Assembly: GCA_002084505.1 (NCBI GenBank)
Contig: NBLK01000035.1
Span: 1 to 6,258 of the forward strand
Length of the DNA stretch: 6,258 nucleotides
Origin: Rickettsiaceae bacterium 4572_127
Lineage (GTDB): Bacteria > Pseudomonadota > Alphaproteobacteria > Rs-D84 > NBLK01
Direction: 5' to 3'
Shown here piece by piece: positions 1 to 5,733 of this stretch; positions within the stretch are counted from its first letter, which is position 1; every line of letters starts with the position of its first letter. A model generated the notes under the pieces. It did no database searches. It was not told where the DNA came from and saw only the letters and a program-made list of their open reading frames with translations. The position numbers were made by a program, and so were the translations under genes.

Positions 1-144
1 CAGGCAGGAATGGTTTCTAGTGATTCGGGAGTTGGCGGAATTGTCGGAGAAGGGAATTACACTGTCTCTCCTTATGCTGAAAAAGAAGAAACTTGCGAAG
101 ATCCGGAATGTGCTGAGGATGAAATCTTAATCGAAGAAGAGTAA
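1..144 (+). CDS. C-terminal fragment of an unrecognised protein
   Basis: An open frame runs from the first base of the window to a TAA at 142-144, giving the last 47 residues of a protein that begins outside the window. The visible part starts with a Gly/Ser-rich stretch (GVGGIVGEGNYTVSPYAE). It ends in a strongly acidic tail with two cysteines (TCEDPECAEDE) and a final run of glutamates. I recognise no family. The frame has good codon content and lies on the same strand as tolQ, but about 265 bp of non-coding DNA with a terminator-like hairpin separates them, so it is probably a separate transcription unit. The acidic, cysteine-bearing tail could be a flexible or metal- or partner-binding end, but that is speculation. 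Confidence 0.6.
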   Translation, partial: QAGMVSSDSGVGGIVGEGNYTVSPYAEKEETCEDPECAEDEILIEEE

Positions 145-174
145 ATATCAATAGTTTTTTTCAAAACTTATTCC

Positions 175-205
175 TTGAATTTTTTTCCAAAAGTGGTATT
201 ATAAT
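175..205 (+). promoter_or_regulatory. Possible sigma70-type promoter upstream of tolQ leader
   Basis: A perfect TATAAT lies at 200-205, with TTGAAT at 175-180 as a -35 candidate. The spacer is 19 bp, longer than the optimum of about 17. If used, transcription would start near 212 and give a tolQ leader of roughly 200 nt that includes both hairpins described below. The AT-rich setting makes chance matches common. Confidence 0.35.
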
Positions 206-269
206 CATATCAAAAGAAGAAAAGATTCTAAATAAATAAAACCGATCTTTTCAACAAAACATGATTTAA

Positions 270-293
270 GCGAGCTGAAAGCTAGCGGTTTTT
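270..293 (+). terminator. Terminator-like hairpin with T-run in the tolQ upstream region
   Basis: GCGAGCT (270-276) pairs with AGCTAGC (280-286), with one G-A mismatch and a GAA loop, and is followed by GGTTTTT. A wider pairing of AAAACCG (238-244) with CGGTTTT (286-292) is also possible and would compete with the small stem. The element could end transcripts of the gene stopping at 144. If the promoter at 175-205 is real, it could instead act as an attenuator in the tolQ leader. The stem is short, so confidence is modest. Confidence 0.4.
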
Positions 294-296
294 ATT

Positions 297-369
297 GAAG
301 ATAGGGCTGAATTTGCAAATGAGATAGACCTTTTTGGTCATTGATATTTGCAAAATTCTGCATATCTTC
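297..369 (+). other. Long interrupted stem-loop just upstream of tolQ
   Basis: Three nested paired segments make one extended hairpin. GAAGATA (297-303) pairs with TATCTTC (363-369). AATTTGCAAAT (310-320) pairs with ATTTGCAAAATT (346-357) with one bulged A. GACC (327-330) pairs with GGTC (336-339) around a TTTTT loop. Internal loops separate the segments. It ends about 40 bp before the tolQ ATG. It matches no riboswitch or RNA family I recognise. It may be a structured 5' leader, a small RNA or a palindromic insertion element. Confidence 0.5.
341..368 (+). promoter_or_regulatory. Possible tolQ-proximal promoter
   Basis: TTGATA (341-346) and TATCTT (363-368) are separated by 16 bp and would start transcription about 35 bp before the tolQ ATG. 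Both boxes lie in the 3' arm of the stem-loop at 297-369, so either the hairpin or the promoter match may be the biologically relevant one. Confidence 0.3.
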
Positions 370-409
370 CTAAAAATCAATCACCAAAAGAAACAAAGGA
401 TATACTATA

Positions 410-1093
410 ATGAACTTTTCATTTATACATTTAATTTTTTCATCAGGATGGTTTATTCAAGGATTATCATTATTACTTTTACTAGGCTCTGTTTATGTCT
501 GGGCAATTGTAATTGAAAAATGGAGAAATATAAAACACACGACAGATTCAATAAAAATTTTTAGTAAATCATTTTTTTCTCATAATGCTAATCTAGAACT
601 TCTCTATACTTCCTATAAAAATAAATCTTCTACTTGTCCGTCTTCAAGATTATTTTTATCCGTTATGTCTGAGCTAAAAAGAACTAAAAAATCAAAAGGT
701 AGGAACGAACATTTTCTAAAAGAACGAATTGAAAAAATAATTTTTTCAACAACAGAAAATGAAATTTCACATTTACAAACAAAATTAGATTTTTTATCAG
801 TAGCATCTTCAACTGCTCCTTTTGTCGGGCTTTTTGGAACCGTATGGGGAATTATGCAAAGTTTTTCAGCTATGGGCTCCGTCGGAAATGCAAATTTATC
901 TGTAATTGCCCCTGGGATTGCAACTGCGCTTTCTACAACTGCATTAGGTTTAATTGTGGCGATTCCAGCGTCAATAGCAGTTAGTTTTTTTAACCAAAAA
1001 ATAGAAAAAATAGAAAATGATTTACTAAATTTGGGATTAGAATTAGAGATGTTAATTTCTAGAAAATTAGAAGAAGGCAAAGATGCTATCTAA
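410..1093 (+). CDS. tolQ: TolQ, proton-channel subunit of the Tol-Pal motor
   Basis: This 227-residue protein is close to the usual TolQ length of about 230. It belongs to the MotA/TolQ/ExbB family, which forms the inner-membrane stator that uses the proton gradient to drive the Tol-Pal system during envelope constriction. One membrane segment lies at about 14-35. The family signature SSTAPFVGLFGTVWGI lies at 133-148 in the second segment, and IAPGIATALSTTALGL at 166-181 starts the third. Thr144 and Thr177 sit where the family has its conserved channel threonines. The cytoplasmic loop (about 40-120) is Lys/Ser-rich and weakly conserved. The ATG at 410 is preceded by AAAGGA at 395-400, 9 nt away, which supports this start. 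The end overlaps tolR by 11 bp, implying translational coupling. By eye this gene is AT-richer than tolR. ExbB is the alternative assignment, but the TolR-like partner and motif wording favour TolQ. Confidence 0.93.
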   Translation: MNFSFIHLIFSSGWFIQGLSLLLLLGSVYVWAIVIEKWRNIKHTTDSIKIFSKSFFSHNANLELLYTSYKNKSSTCPSSRLFLSVMSELKRTKKSKGRNEHFLKERIEKIIFSTTENEISHLQTKLDFLSVASSTAPFVGLFGTVWGIMQSFSAMGSVGNANLSVIAPGIATALSTTALGLIVAIPASIAVSFFNQKIEKIENDLLNLGLELEMLISRKLEEGKDAI

Positions 1094-1505
1094 AATAATA
1101 ACTCACAGAAGATTAAAAAGACGTAATAAGTCGGCTCTTTTGAATCTTACGCCAATGATAGATGTTATGACTGTTTTGCTTGCTGTTTTTATGGTGACGG
1201 CACCGCTTTTGACGACGGGAATGGATTTAGAATTGCCTAATGGTGGAAAATCGTCTTTGTCTGGGCAGAATCAAATTATTGTTTCTGTTGATAAGCGTGG
1301 GAATTTATTTATGTCTAAGAGAAAATTATCTTTGAAACATGTTCTAGTGAAAGTAAAAAGCCTTACGAAGGCTAATGATAAAATGCAAATTGTTATTTCA
1401 GCGGATAAAACCGTTTCTTACGGAAAAGTTATAAGCGTTATGGGAGCATTGCGGGATTTAGGTCTAAAAAATGTCGGTCTTCAAACCTCCCCTGTAAAGA
1501 ATTAA
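1083..1505 (+). CDS. tolR: TolR, stator partner of TolQ
   Basis: This 140-residue ExbD/TolR-family protein is of usual length. A short basic N-terminal cytoplasmic segment (HRRLKRRNK) is followed by one membrane helix at about 22-44 containing the signature LTPMIDVMTVLLAVFMVTAPLL. Asp27 in that helix corresponds to the proton-carrying aspartate of the family. The phrase TGMDLELP follows immediately, as in TolR. The rest (about 55-136) is the periplasmic domain that in known systems contacts peptidoglycan. The ATG at 1083 lies inside the tolQ coding end, so the two are co-translated. No tolA, tolB or pal follows; the next gene converges on this one and the stop codons overlap. ExbD is possible but less likely. 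Confidence 0.93.
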   Translation: MLSKIITHRRLKRRNKSALLNLTPMIDVMTVLLAVFMVTAPLLTTGMDLELPNGGKSSLSGQNQIIVSVDKRGNLFMSKRKLSLKHVLVKVKSLTKANDKMQIVISADKTVSYGKVISVMGALRDLGLKNVGLQTSPVKN

Positions 1506-2230
1506 ATCAATTTTCCTTCTCGTAATCTCAAAGAATAATCAAGTTTTCTTGCGAGGTTCATATCGTGGGTTGCGATTAAAGTAGTCAGCCCTTTTTCCTT
1601 CACAAGATAAATTAATTCCTTAAAAATTCTTTCAGAAGTTTTTGGATCTAAATTTCCAGTAGGTTCATCCGCCAGCAAAATATCAGGATTATTCGCCAAT
1701 GCACGAGCTATTGCAACTCGTTGTTGTTCTCCACCTGAAAGCTCAAAAGGTTTATGAATCATTCTATCTTCAAGCCCCATTTTTAGCAAAAGTTTTTCCG
1801 CTTGAATTTGAGCTGATTCTTTTTTCTTTCCTGCTATCAGTTGTGGAATCATAACATTTTCTAGTGCTGTAAAATCCTGCAATAAATTATGACTTTGAAA
1901 AACAAAACCGACAGTTTTTAGTCTAATTTGAGTCCGCTTTGCTTCCGACAAAGAAGAAACATTTCGTCCCTTAATTTGCACTGATCCAACCAATGGTTTT
2001 TCCAGCAATCCAGCTAGATTTAGAAGCGTAGATTTACCAGATCCCGAAGGTCCAACAAGAGCAATTGCCTCACCTTTTTTAATAGTAAAACTCGCTTCTT
2101 TCAAAATAGGAATCTCAATTCCACCCTGTTCGAAATGATGCGAAACTTTTTCAAAATGCAAAATAGCATCTGTTTTTTTTCTAATTGCTTTTTCATTTTT
2201 TCCGTAAAGATTATTTAGTATTTTATTCAT
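1502..2230 (-). CDS. lolD: LolD, ATPase of the lipoprotein-releasing ABC transporter
   Basis: This 242-residue ABC ATPase of the LolD/MacB type energises release of outer-membrane lipoproteins from the inner membrane to the carrier LolA. All motifs are intact: Walker A GPSGSGKST (60-68), Q-loop VFQSHNLL (Gln112), signature LSGGEQQR (164-171), Walker B ILLADEPTGNLD (184-195) and the H-loop histidine in ATHD (His222). The first 20 or so residues are an extension relative to the shortest family members. The ATG at 2230 lies inside the last codons of the upstream permease gene (8-bp overlap), which supports this start and coupled translation. The stop codon overlaps the tolR stop on the opposite strand. 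MacB- or FtsE-like ATPases share these motifs, but the neighbouring LolC/E permease makes LolD the best call. Confidence 0.94.
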   Translation of the reverse strand: MNKILNNLYGKNEKAIRKKTDAILHFEKVSHHFEQGGIEIPILKEASFTIKKGEAIALVGPSGSGKSTLLNLAGLLEKPLVGSVQIKGRNVSSLSEAKRTQIRLKTVGFVFQSHNLLQDFTALENVMIPQLIAGKKKESAQIQAEKLLLKMGLEDRMIHKPFELSGGEQQRVAIARALANNPDILLADEPTGNLDPKTSERIFKELIYLVKEKGLTTLIATHDMNLARKLDYSLRLREGKLI

Positions 2231-3515
2231 ATCTTAATGCCTCCGCAGGATCTAGTTTTGAAGCTCGCCAAGCGGGATAAAGTGCCGCTAAAAATGTTAA
2301 AACTAATGCCATAATTACAATTGTTAGCACTTCGCCTGATTCGATTTTAGCAGGTAATTTTGACAGAAAATAAATCTCTTCATTAAACAAATTAAATCCT
2401 AAAAGACTTTGAATTCCCTGCCGAATTTCTTCTATAAAAACACAAAATAAAATCCCAATTGTAGATCCAATAACAGTTCCTAAAACTCCAATATAAGCAC
2501 CTGCGAAAAAGAAAACTCGCATCACACCATTTCGAGAAAGTCCCATTGTGCGGAGAATAGCAATGTCTCGCCCTTTGTCTTTTACTAGCATCACAAGTCC
2601 TGAAATTATATTAAATGCGGCGACCAAAATAATCAAAGTTAGAATTATAAACATCACATTTCGCTCAACATCTAGTGCATTAAAATATTGAGAATTTAAA
2701 TCTCGCCAATCCATAACTCTATAATCTGGACCAAGAATGACTTGAATTAGTTGTTTTGTATCGGCGGTATCATCAGGATTTTTTACAAAAATTTCTATAT
2801 GACTAGCAGATTGTGGCATATTAAAATAGACTTGCGAAGCTCCCATCGGCATAAAAACAAAAGACGAATCATACTCATACATTCCAACATCAAACATTCC
2901 AGCAACTCGATACGAACGGATTCTAGGCATCATTCCAAAGGCAGTTATATTTCCTTTTGCAGAAGTAATTGTAATTTCTCCACCGACTCCGAGACCTAAT
3001 TTGCGAGCAAGTGCATGACCTATAATAACTTCGTGTTCTCCAATTTGTTCAAAGGTAGTTCCAAAAAGACTTTTTTTTATCAGCGGATATTTCGCTAAAT
3101 CAGACATATAAATTCCACGAGTCATTCCACCTGTCGACTGCCCGTTAGCTCCAAACATAACCTGCCCTTCCGTGAGCGGAATTACATGTTCAATTTCTTT
3201 TCTAGCGGTTTCATTTGTTAGAATTGTTTCAGCTACATTTTTATAATTTGGCATCGCCTGATTCGATCGCGAGTGAACCATAATATGCCCGTTAATTCCT
3301 AAAATACGAGTTAGCATTTCCTGACGAAAGCCATTCATAACAGACATTACGATGATTAAAGTAGCAACACCTAGTAAAATTCCCAAAAGAGAAAAAAGTG
3401 AAATAACTGAGATAAAATGTTCGCGTCGTTTACCTTTTAAGTATCGACGAGCCAGCATCCATTCTGTCCGTGAAAAAACTAAAAGCTCTTTGAATTTTTT
3501 TAAAATACTTTTCAT
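2223..3515 (-). CDS. lolC: LolC/LolE-type permease of the lipoprotein-releasing transporter
   Basis: This 430-residue membrane subunit works with LolD to extract lipoproteins from the inner membrane and pass them to LolA. The N-terminus carries the typical wording EWMLARRYLKG followed by a membrane helix at about 35-59 ending MSVMNGFR. A large periplasmic domain covers about 62-285 and contains GMMPRIRSYRVAG at 194-206, in the region of the LolA-binding hook of LolC. Three more helices lie near 287-311, 334-361 and 396-416. The coupling segment KDKGRDIAILRTMGLSR lies at 312-328, and the C-terminus ends DPAEALRYE as in the family. Only one permease gene is present here, so it may form a homodimer, as proposed for hybrid LolF-type proteins. 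The choice between LolC and LolE is not resolved by sequence. The ATG is 1 bp after the endonuclease stop; its only ribosome-site-like sequence is a purine tract within the lysine codons of that gene. Confidence 0.92.
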   Translation of the reverse strand: MKSILKKFKELLVFSRTEWMLARRYLKGKRREHFISVISLFSLLGILLGVATLIIVMSVMNGFRQEMLTRILGINGHIMVHSRSNQAMPNYKNVAETILTNETARKEIEHVIPLTEGQVMFGANGQSTGGMTRGIYMSDLAKYPLIKKSLFGTTFEQIGEHEVIIGHALARKLGLGVGGEITITSAKGNITAFGMMPRIRSYRVAGMFDVGMYEYDSSFVFMPMGASQVYFNMPQSASHIEIFVKNPDDTADTKQLIQVILGPDYRVMDWRDLNSQYFNALDVERNVMFIILTLIILVAAFNIISGLVMLVKDKGRDIAILRTMGLSRNGVMRVFFFAGAYIGVLGTVIGSTIGILFCVFIEEIRQGIQSLLGFNLFNEEIYFLSKLPAKIESGEVLTIVIMALVLTFLAALYPAWRASKLDPAEALRYE

Positions 3516-3516
3516 G

Positions 3517-4113
3517 TTATACTTTCTTTTTGAAACTTTTACTAACTAATTTATTAAATTCTTTTGGATCATACCAATAACAACCTACACAAGTTCCAGA
3601 ATAAACTCCATTTCCTTTTATAGATTCAACTGAATATCCTAAAACACGAGCATCAAATCGTTTTTTTGTTTTTCTACAAATTTTACAATGTTGTCTTTTA
3701 GCAACGTTTGCTGATTGTGAAAGAGGTTGAAAATCTTCTAGTTTTTGCGTTGATAATTCTAAAACAGAAGGATCGTCATTATGTCCATCTTTGTGATCAA
3801 CTTGAACTTTTGAAGTATATAAAATTGCACATTTTTTTGATTGAATTTCTTTTTTTATATCTGAACGAATTGTTTTATTTATAGAGAGTTTTTTCTTCCC
3901 TTCTAATTTTACAGAAATAATTTTATTTCCTTTTTTGTTTCTTCTTAAATTAAATTCACGACCTAATGAACCGTCAGAACGACACCAATCTCCACCATTT
4001 CCCATTTGTAGTCGTGCATATCTTCCTGTAAACTCTTCAACTAAAACCTTTCTAGAAAAACCATCTTTATCAGGATTGGCTAATTCTAAAAAGAGTGCTT
4101 TCTTTGTAGTCAT
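3517..4113 (-). CDS. Probable type II restriction endonuclease, HNH with zinc ribbon
   Basis: This 198-residue protein has an HNH-like catalytic region: VDHKDGHNDD with Asp106-His107, then DFQPLSQSANVAKR with Asn136. A likely structural zinc site is formed by Cys143-x-x-Cys146 (CKIC) and Cys175-x-x-Cys178 (CVGC). The terminal segment GTCVGCYWYDP is distinctive. Residues 1-90 are basic and probably include DNA-binding parts; I recognise no specific domain there. Known families show that small HNH proteins encoded beside a methyltransferase are usually restriction enzymes, so I infer a type II endonuclease matched to the next gene. The cleavage site cannot be read from the sequence. The ATG at 4113 has a strong AGGAG (4120-4124) 6 nt upstream, which fixes the start within the 3' end of the methyltransferase gene (44-bp overlap). 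The gene ends 1 bp before lolC. A homing or phage HNH nuclease is the alternative. Confidence 0.8.
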   Translation of the reverse strand: MTTKKALFLELANPDKDGFSRKVLVEEFTGRYARLQMGNGGDWCRSDGSLGREFNLRRNKKGNKIISVKLEGKKKLSINKTIRSDIKKEIQSKKCAILYTSKVQVDHKDGHNDDPSVLELSTQKLEDFQPLSQSANVAKRQHCKICRKTKKRFDARVLGYSVESIKGNGVYSGTCVGCYWYDPKEFNKLVSKSFKKKV

Positions 4114-4804
4114 TTTCTTCTCCTGTTATTCTATTTAATGCACTTGTATAATACAATTTATTTTTTTCGCAACCTATAAAATCTCTTTCATGTCGGAGAG
4201 AGGCAACCGCAGTTGTTCCGCTTCCTAAAAATGGATCGCAAACTAAATCACCTTTATTAGAATGCAAATTTACAAGTTCTTCAAAAAGTTTCAATGGTTT
4301 TTGAGTAGGATGCAATCTCTTATCTTCTTTTCGTCCGTTTGGAATTGGATACTTAAAAATCCCATTATGATACTCTCCATGATAGGTCGGCTTAGAAACT
4401 TTCACCCCAACAATTGCAATCTCTCGTGCATTTGTTAGGTAATTTATTTTACTATTCAAAGGAACTGGATTCGTTTTGAGCCACTCAATAAATCGTAGTT
4501 GAACAAACCCTGCTTTTTTCATAGCATCTGCCAATTTAGTAATTTTCCATAAATCATAAAAAATTATAGCAGTCCCATGTTTTTTTAAGTTATTATAAGC
4601 TAATTCGCAAAATTTTTCTAAATCAATTTCGTCTTGATCCCATTCTCCAAAATCCATAGAGATAGCAAATCTCTTTTCTCCATTTTTTACCGCAGAAAAT
4701 CCAGTGCTACGACTAATGGCATAAGGAGGGTCGGTCAGAATTAAATCAATTTCTTGATTATTTTCTTCTAGAAACTTAAAACAATCTTGATTTTTTACAT
4801 TCAT
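4070..4804 (-). CDS. Site-specific DNA adenine methyltransferase, beta class
   Basis: From the ATG at 4804 this is a 244-residue methyltransferase. The motif order marks the beta class: catalytic motif IV TDPPY (24-28) comes first, then the probable recognition region (about 100-160), then motif X HPTQKP (165-170), and finally the S-adenosylmethionine site DPFLGSGTT (190-198) and GCEKN (211-215). DPPY favours N6-methyladenine as the product. With the overlapping endonuclease gene it most likely forms an R-M pair that protects host DNA. The target site cannot be deduced. A TTG at 4828 would add 8 residues (MRKNFNKK). Neither start has a good ribosome site, and I prefer the ATG because MNVKNQDCFKFL is a normal beginning for the family. 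The gene is AT-rich like its neighbours and intact. An orphan or phage methyltransferase is less likely given its partner. Confidence 0.9.
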   Translation of the reverse strand: MNVKNQDCFKFLEENNQEIDLILTDPPYAISRSTGFSAVKNGEKRFAISMDFGEWDQDEIDLEKFCELAYNNLKKHGTAIIFYDLWKITKLADAMKKAGFVQLRFIEWLKTNPVPLNSKINYLTNAREIAIVGVKVSKPTYHGEYHNGIFKYPIPNGRKEDKRLHPTQKPLKLFEELVNLHSNKGDLVCDPFLGSGTTAVASLRHERDFIGCEKNKLYYTSALNRITGEENDYKESTLFRISQS

Positions 4805-4861
4805 TTTTTTGTTAAAATTCTTTCTCAATAATTGCTATTACTTTTTTGTTTGTTAAACTTA

Positions 4862-4912
4862 CCCCGCCCCAAAATAGTAAGAGCTATTTTGACCCGCCCA
4901 CAAGGGGCGGGT
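4862..4912. repeat. GC-rich inverted-repeat cluster with alternative pairings
   Basis: CAAAATAG (4870-4877) pairs perfectly with CTATTTTG (4884-4891) around a 6-nt loop. Immediately next to it, ACCCGCCC (4892-4899) pairs perfectly with GGGCGGGT (4905-4912) around a 5-nt loop. A further CCCGCCCC at 4863-4870 could pair with GGGGCGGG (4904-4911) instead, enclosing the AT-rich hairpin. The GC-rich runs stand out in an AT-rich region. It lies about 60 bp upstream of the methyltransferase start on the template side, so it could be a REP-type element, an operator or a cruciform. Confidence 0.65.
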
Positions 4913-4926
4913 GATAAGACCGAGTC

Positions 4927-4946
4927 ATTCCTGCGAAGGCAGGAAT
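4927..4946. repeat. REP/dRS3-like 20-bp palindrome
   Basis: ATTCCTGC and GCAGGAAT form a perfect 8-bp stem around GAAG. The flanks resemble the widely dispersed short palindromes of the form gtcATTCC...GGAATc seen in intergenic regions of many proteobacteria, of which the neisserial dRS3 element is the best-known example. The similarity is to the general pattern; other genomic copies cannot be seen in this window. Confidence 0.6.
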
Positions 4947-4993
4947 CTCACCGAATCGATTCTATTAGATTCAGCAAAAAACTTTCGCTCCAC

Positions 4994-5034
4994 AAATAAA
5001 AATCAACCACTCCCAGACGGCGAGATTTTTATTT
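4994..5034 (-). terminator. Bidirectional-looking terminator after the SPOR gene
   Basis: AAATAAAAATC (4994-5004) is the exact inverse of GATTTTTATTT (5024-5034), an 11-bp stem with a 19-nt loop. It begins 3 bp past the SPOR stop codon (5037-5039), where a terminator for that minus-strand gene is expected. On the plus strand the 3' arm runs on into more T residues, so the element could act in either direction. The stem is mostly A-T, so its strength is uncertain. Confidence 0.6.
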
Positions 5035-5036
5035 TT

Positions 5037-5651
5037 TTATCTCATTACTAGGCAAGCGAGACCTTCAGTCTGTAGATCAGCACAAAGGCTATCGGCGGAA
5101 TCACGAGAAGACATTCCCACAACTCTTAGTCTATAAATTTTTTTCCCATGAATGTTTTTTTCAAAAATTTCATGTGTTTGTTTTTTTAAAAGAGGGTGTA
5201 GAATTCTCAATCTATTCCATTCATTCTCTGCATTCTTATAGGAAGAAACGGCGGCGAGTTGAATTTGCCAACCTGCGGGAATCGTTTTTTTTTCTGCAAT
5301 TTGTTTTGTTTTTTTTGCAGGCTTAGAACTTCCTGTTTTAATTTTTTTAGGCTGTTTTATTTTTTTTACTTTTTTTACTTTTTCAGGAGCAGGGACTTCT
5401 CTTTTTTCCACTTCCGCTTTAACATTTTCTTCACCTTTTATAGAAGCATTTTCTAGGGCTTCTTCAGCGTCTTTAACATCTTCTTCTGAAATAGCATCCA
5501 TTGTTTTTTCTTTATCTTCAACTTCAATATAAAAAATTGGGCAGAAAGCAGTAAATATGAACATTTTAACACTAAATACGTATCGTAGCAAATTGAAAGT
5601 TTGGTGTTCCAAAACGCCCAACTTTTCATATTGCCATCCGTTGGTGTGCAT
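5037..5651 (-). CDS. SPOR-domain protein (peptidoglycan-binding), membrane-anchored
   Basis: From the ATG at 5651 this is 204 residues. The last 81 (about 124-204, from IPAGWQIQLAAVSSYKNAE to the C-terminus) match the SPOR domain, which binds denuded septal glycan strands and brings proteins to the division site. Before it lies a linker, first acidic (EDKEK...EEALE) and then Lys/Pro-rich (KKVKKIKQPKKIK). A possible membrane helix lies at about 24-44 (YVFSVKMFIFTAFCPIFYIEV), giving the usual order of short cytoplasmic tail, helix, linker and SPOR. The start is uncertain. TTG at 5696 would add 15 residues, ATG at 5564 or 5501 would remove 29 or 50, and none has a clear ribosome site. The region before residue 45 is unusual and may reflect 5' truncation beside the higBA locus. 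The exact SPOR subfamily is not recognisable. Confidence 0.75.
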   Translation of the reverse strand: MHTNGWQYEKLGVLEHQTFNLLRYVFSVKMFIFTAFCPIFYIEVEDKEKTMDAISEEDVKDAEEALENASIKGEENVKAEVEKREVPAPEKVKKVKKIKQPKKIKTGSSKPAKKTKQIAEKKTIPAGWQIQLAAVSSYKNAENEWNRLRILHPLLKKQTHEIFEKNIHGKKIYRLRVVGMSSRDSADSLCADLQTEGLACLVMR

Positions 5652-5710
5652 TTTGAAAAAAGAAAAAACAGAAAAATCATTAATAATCCAAAACAAATAC
5701 TTATCTTTGC

Positions 5711-5721
5711 CGTTAGTAACG
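5711..5721. promoter_or_regulatory. Candidate HigA operator upstream of higB
   Basis: CGTTA-G-TAACG is a perfect 5+1+5 inverted repeat centred 18 bp upstream of the higB ATG. Antitoxins of the HigA type bind palindromes in their own promoter, so this is a reasonable operator candidate. No clean -35/-10 pair is visible around it, and a palindrome this short could occur by chance. Confidence 0.35.
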
Positions 5722-5733
5722 CATTAAGACACT

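Noticed and set aside
334..516. A 60-codon plus-strand frame overlapping the tolQ start
   Set aside because: It overlaps tolQ in another frame, lacks a ribosome site and has no recognisable content; the in-frame TolQ start with AAAGGA is clearly better.
613..1080. A 155-codon open frame on the minus strand inside tolQ
   Set aside because: It lies antisense to a strongly conserved TolQ sequence, has no recognisable domain and no ribosome site, and is explained by the codon pattern of tolQ.
2751..2999. An 82-codon plus-strand frame inside the LolC/E gene
   Set aside because: It is antisense to a conserved permease, and the translation is low-complexity with no family resemblance.
4862..4912. 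G-quadruplex formed by the GGGGCGGGG runs on the minus strand
   Set aside because: Too few G-tracts lie close together; a hairpin explains the same bases better.
5259..5456. A Phe/Cys-rich 65-codon plus-strand frame
   Set aside because: It is the antisense image of the lysine-rich linker of the SPOR protein, where AAA codons read as TTT.
5705..5730. Possible integron-type attC or phage attachment site near GCCGTTAGTAACGC
   Set aside because: It has only a superficial resemblance to the GTTRRRY core; no integrase, no paired site and no long attC stem are present.
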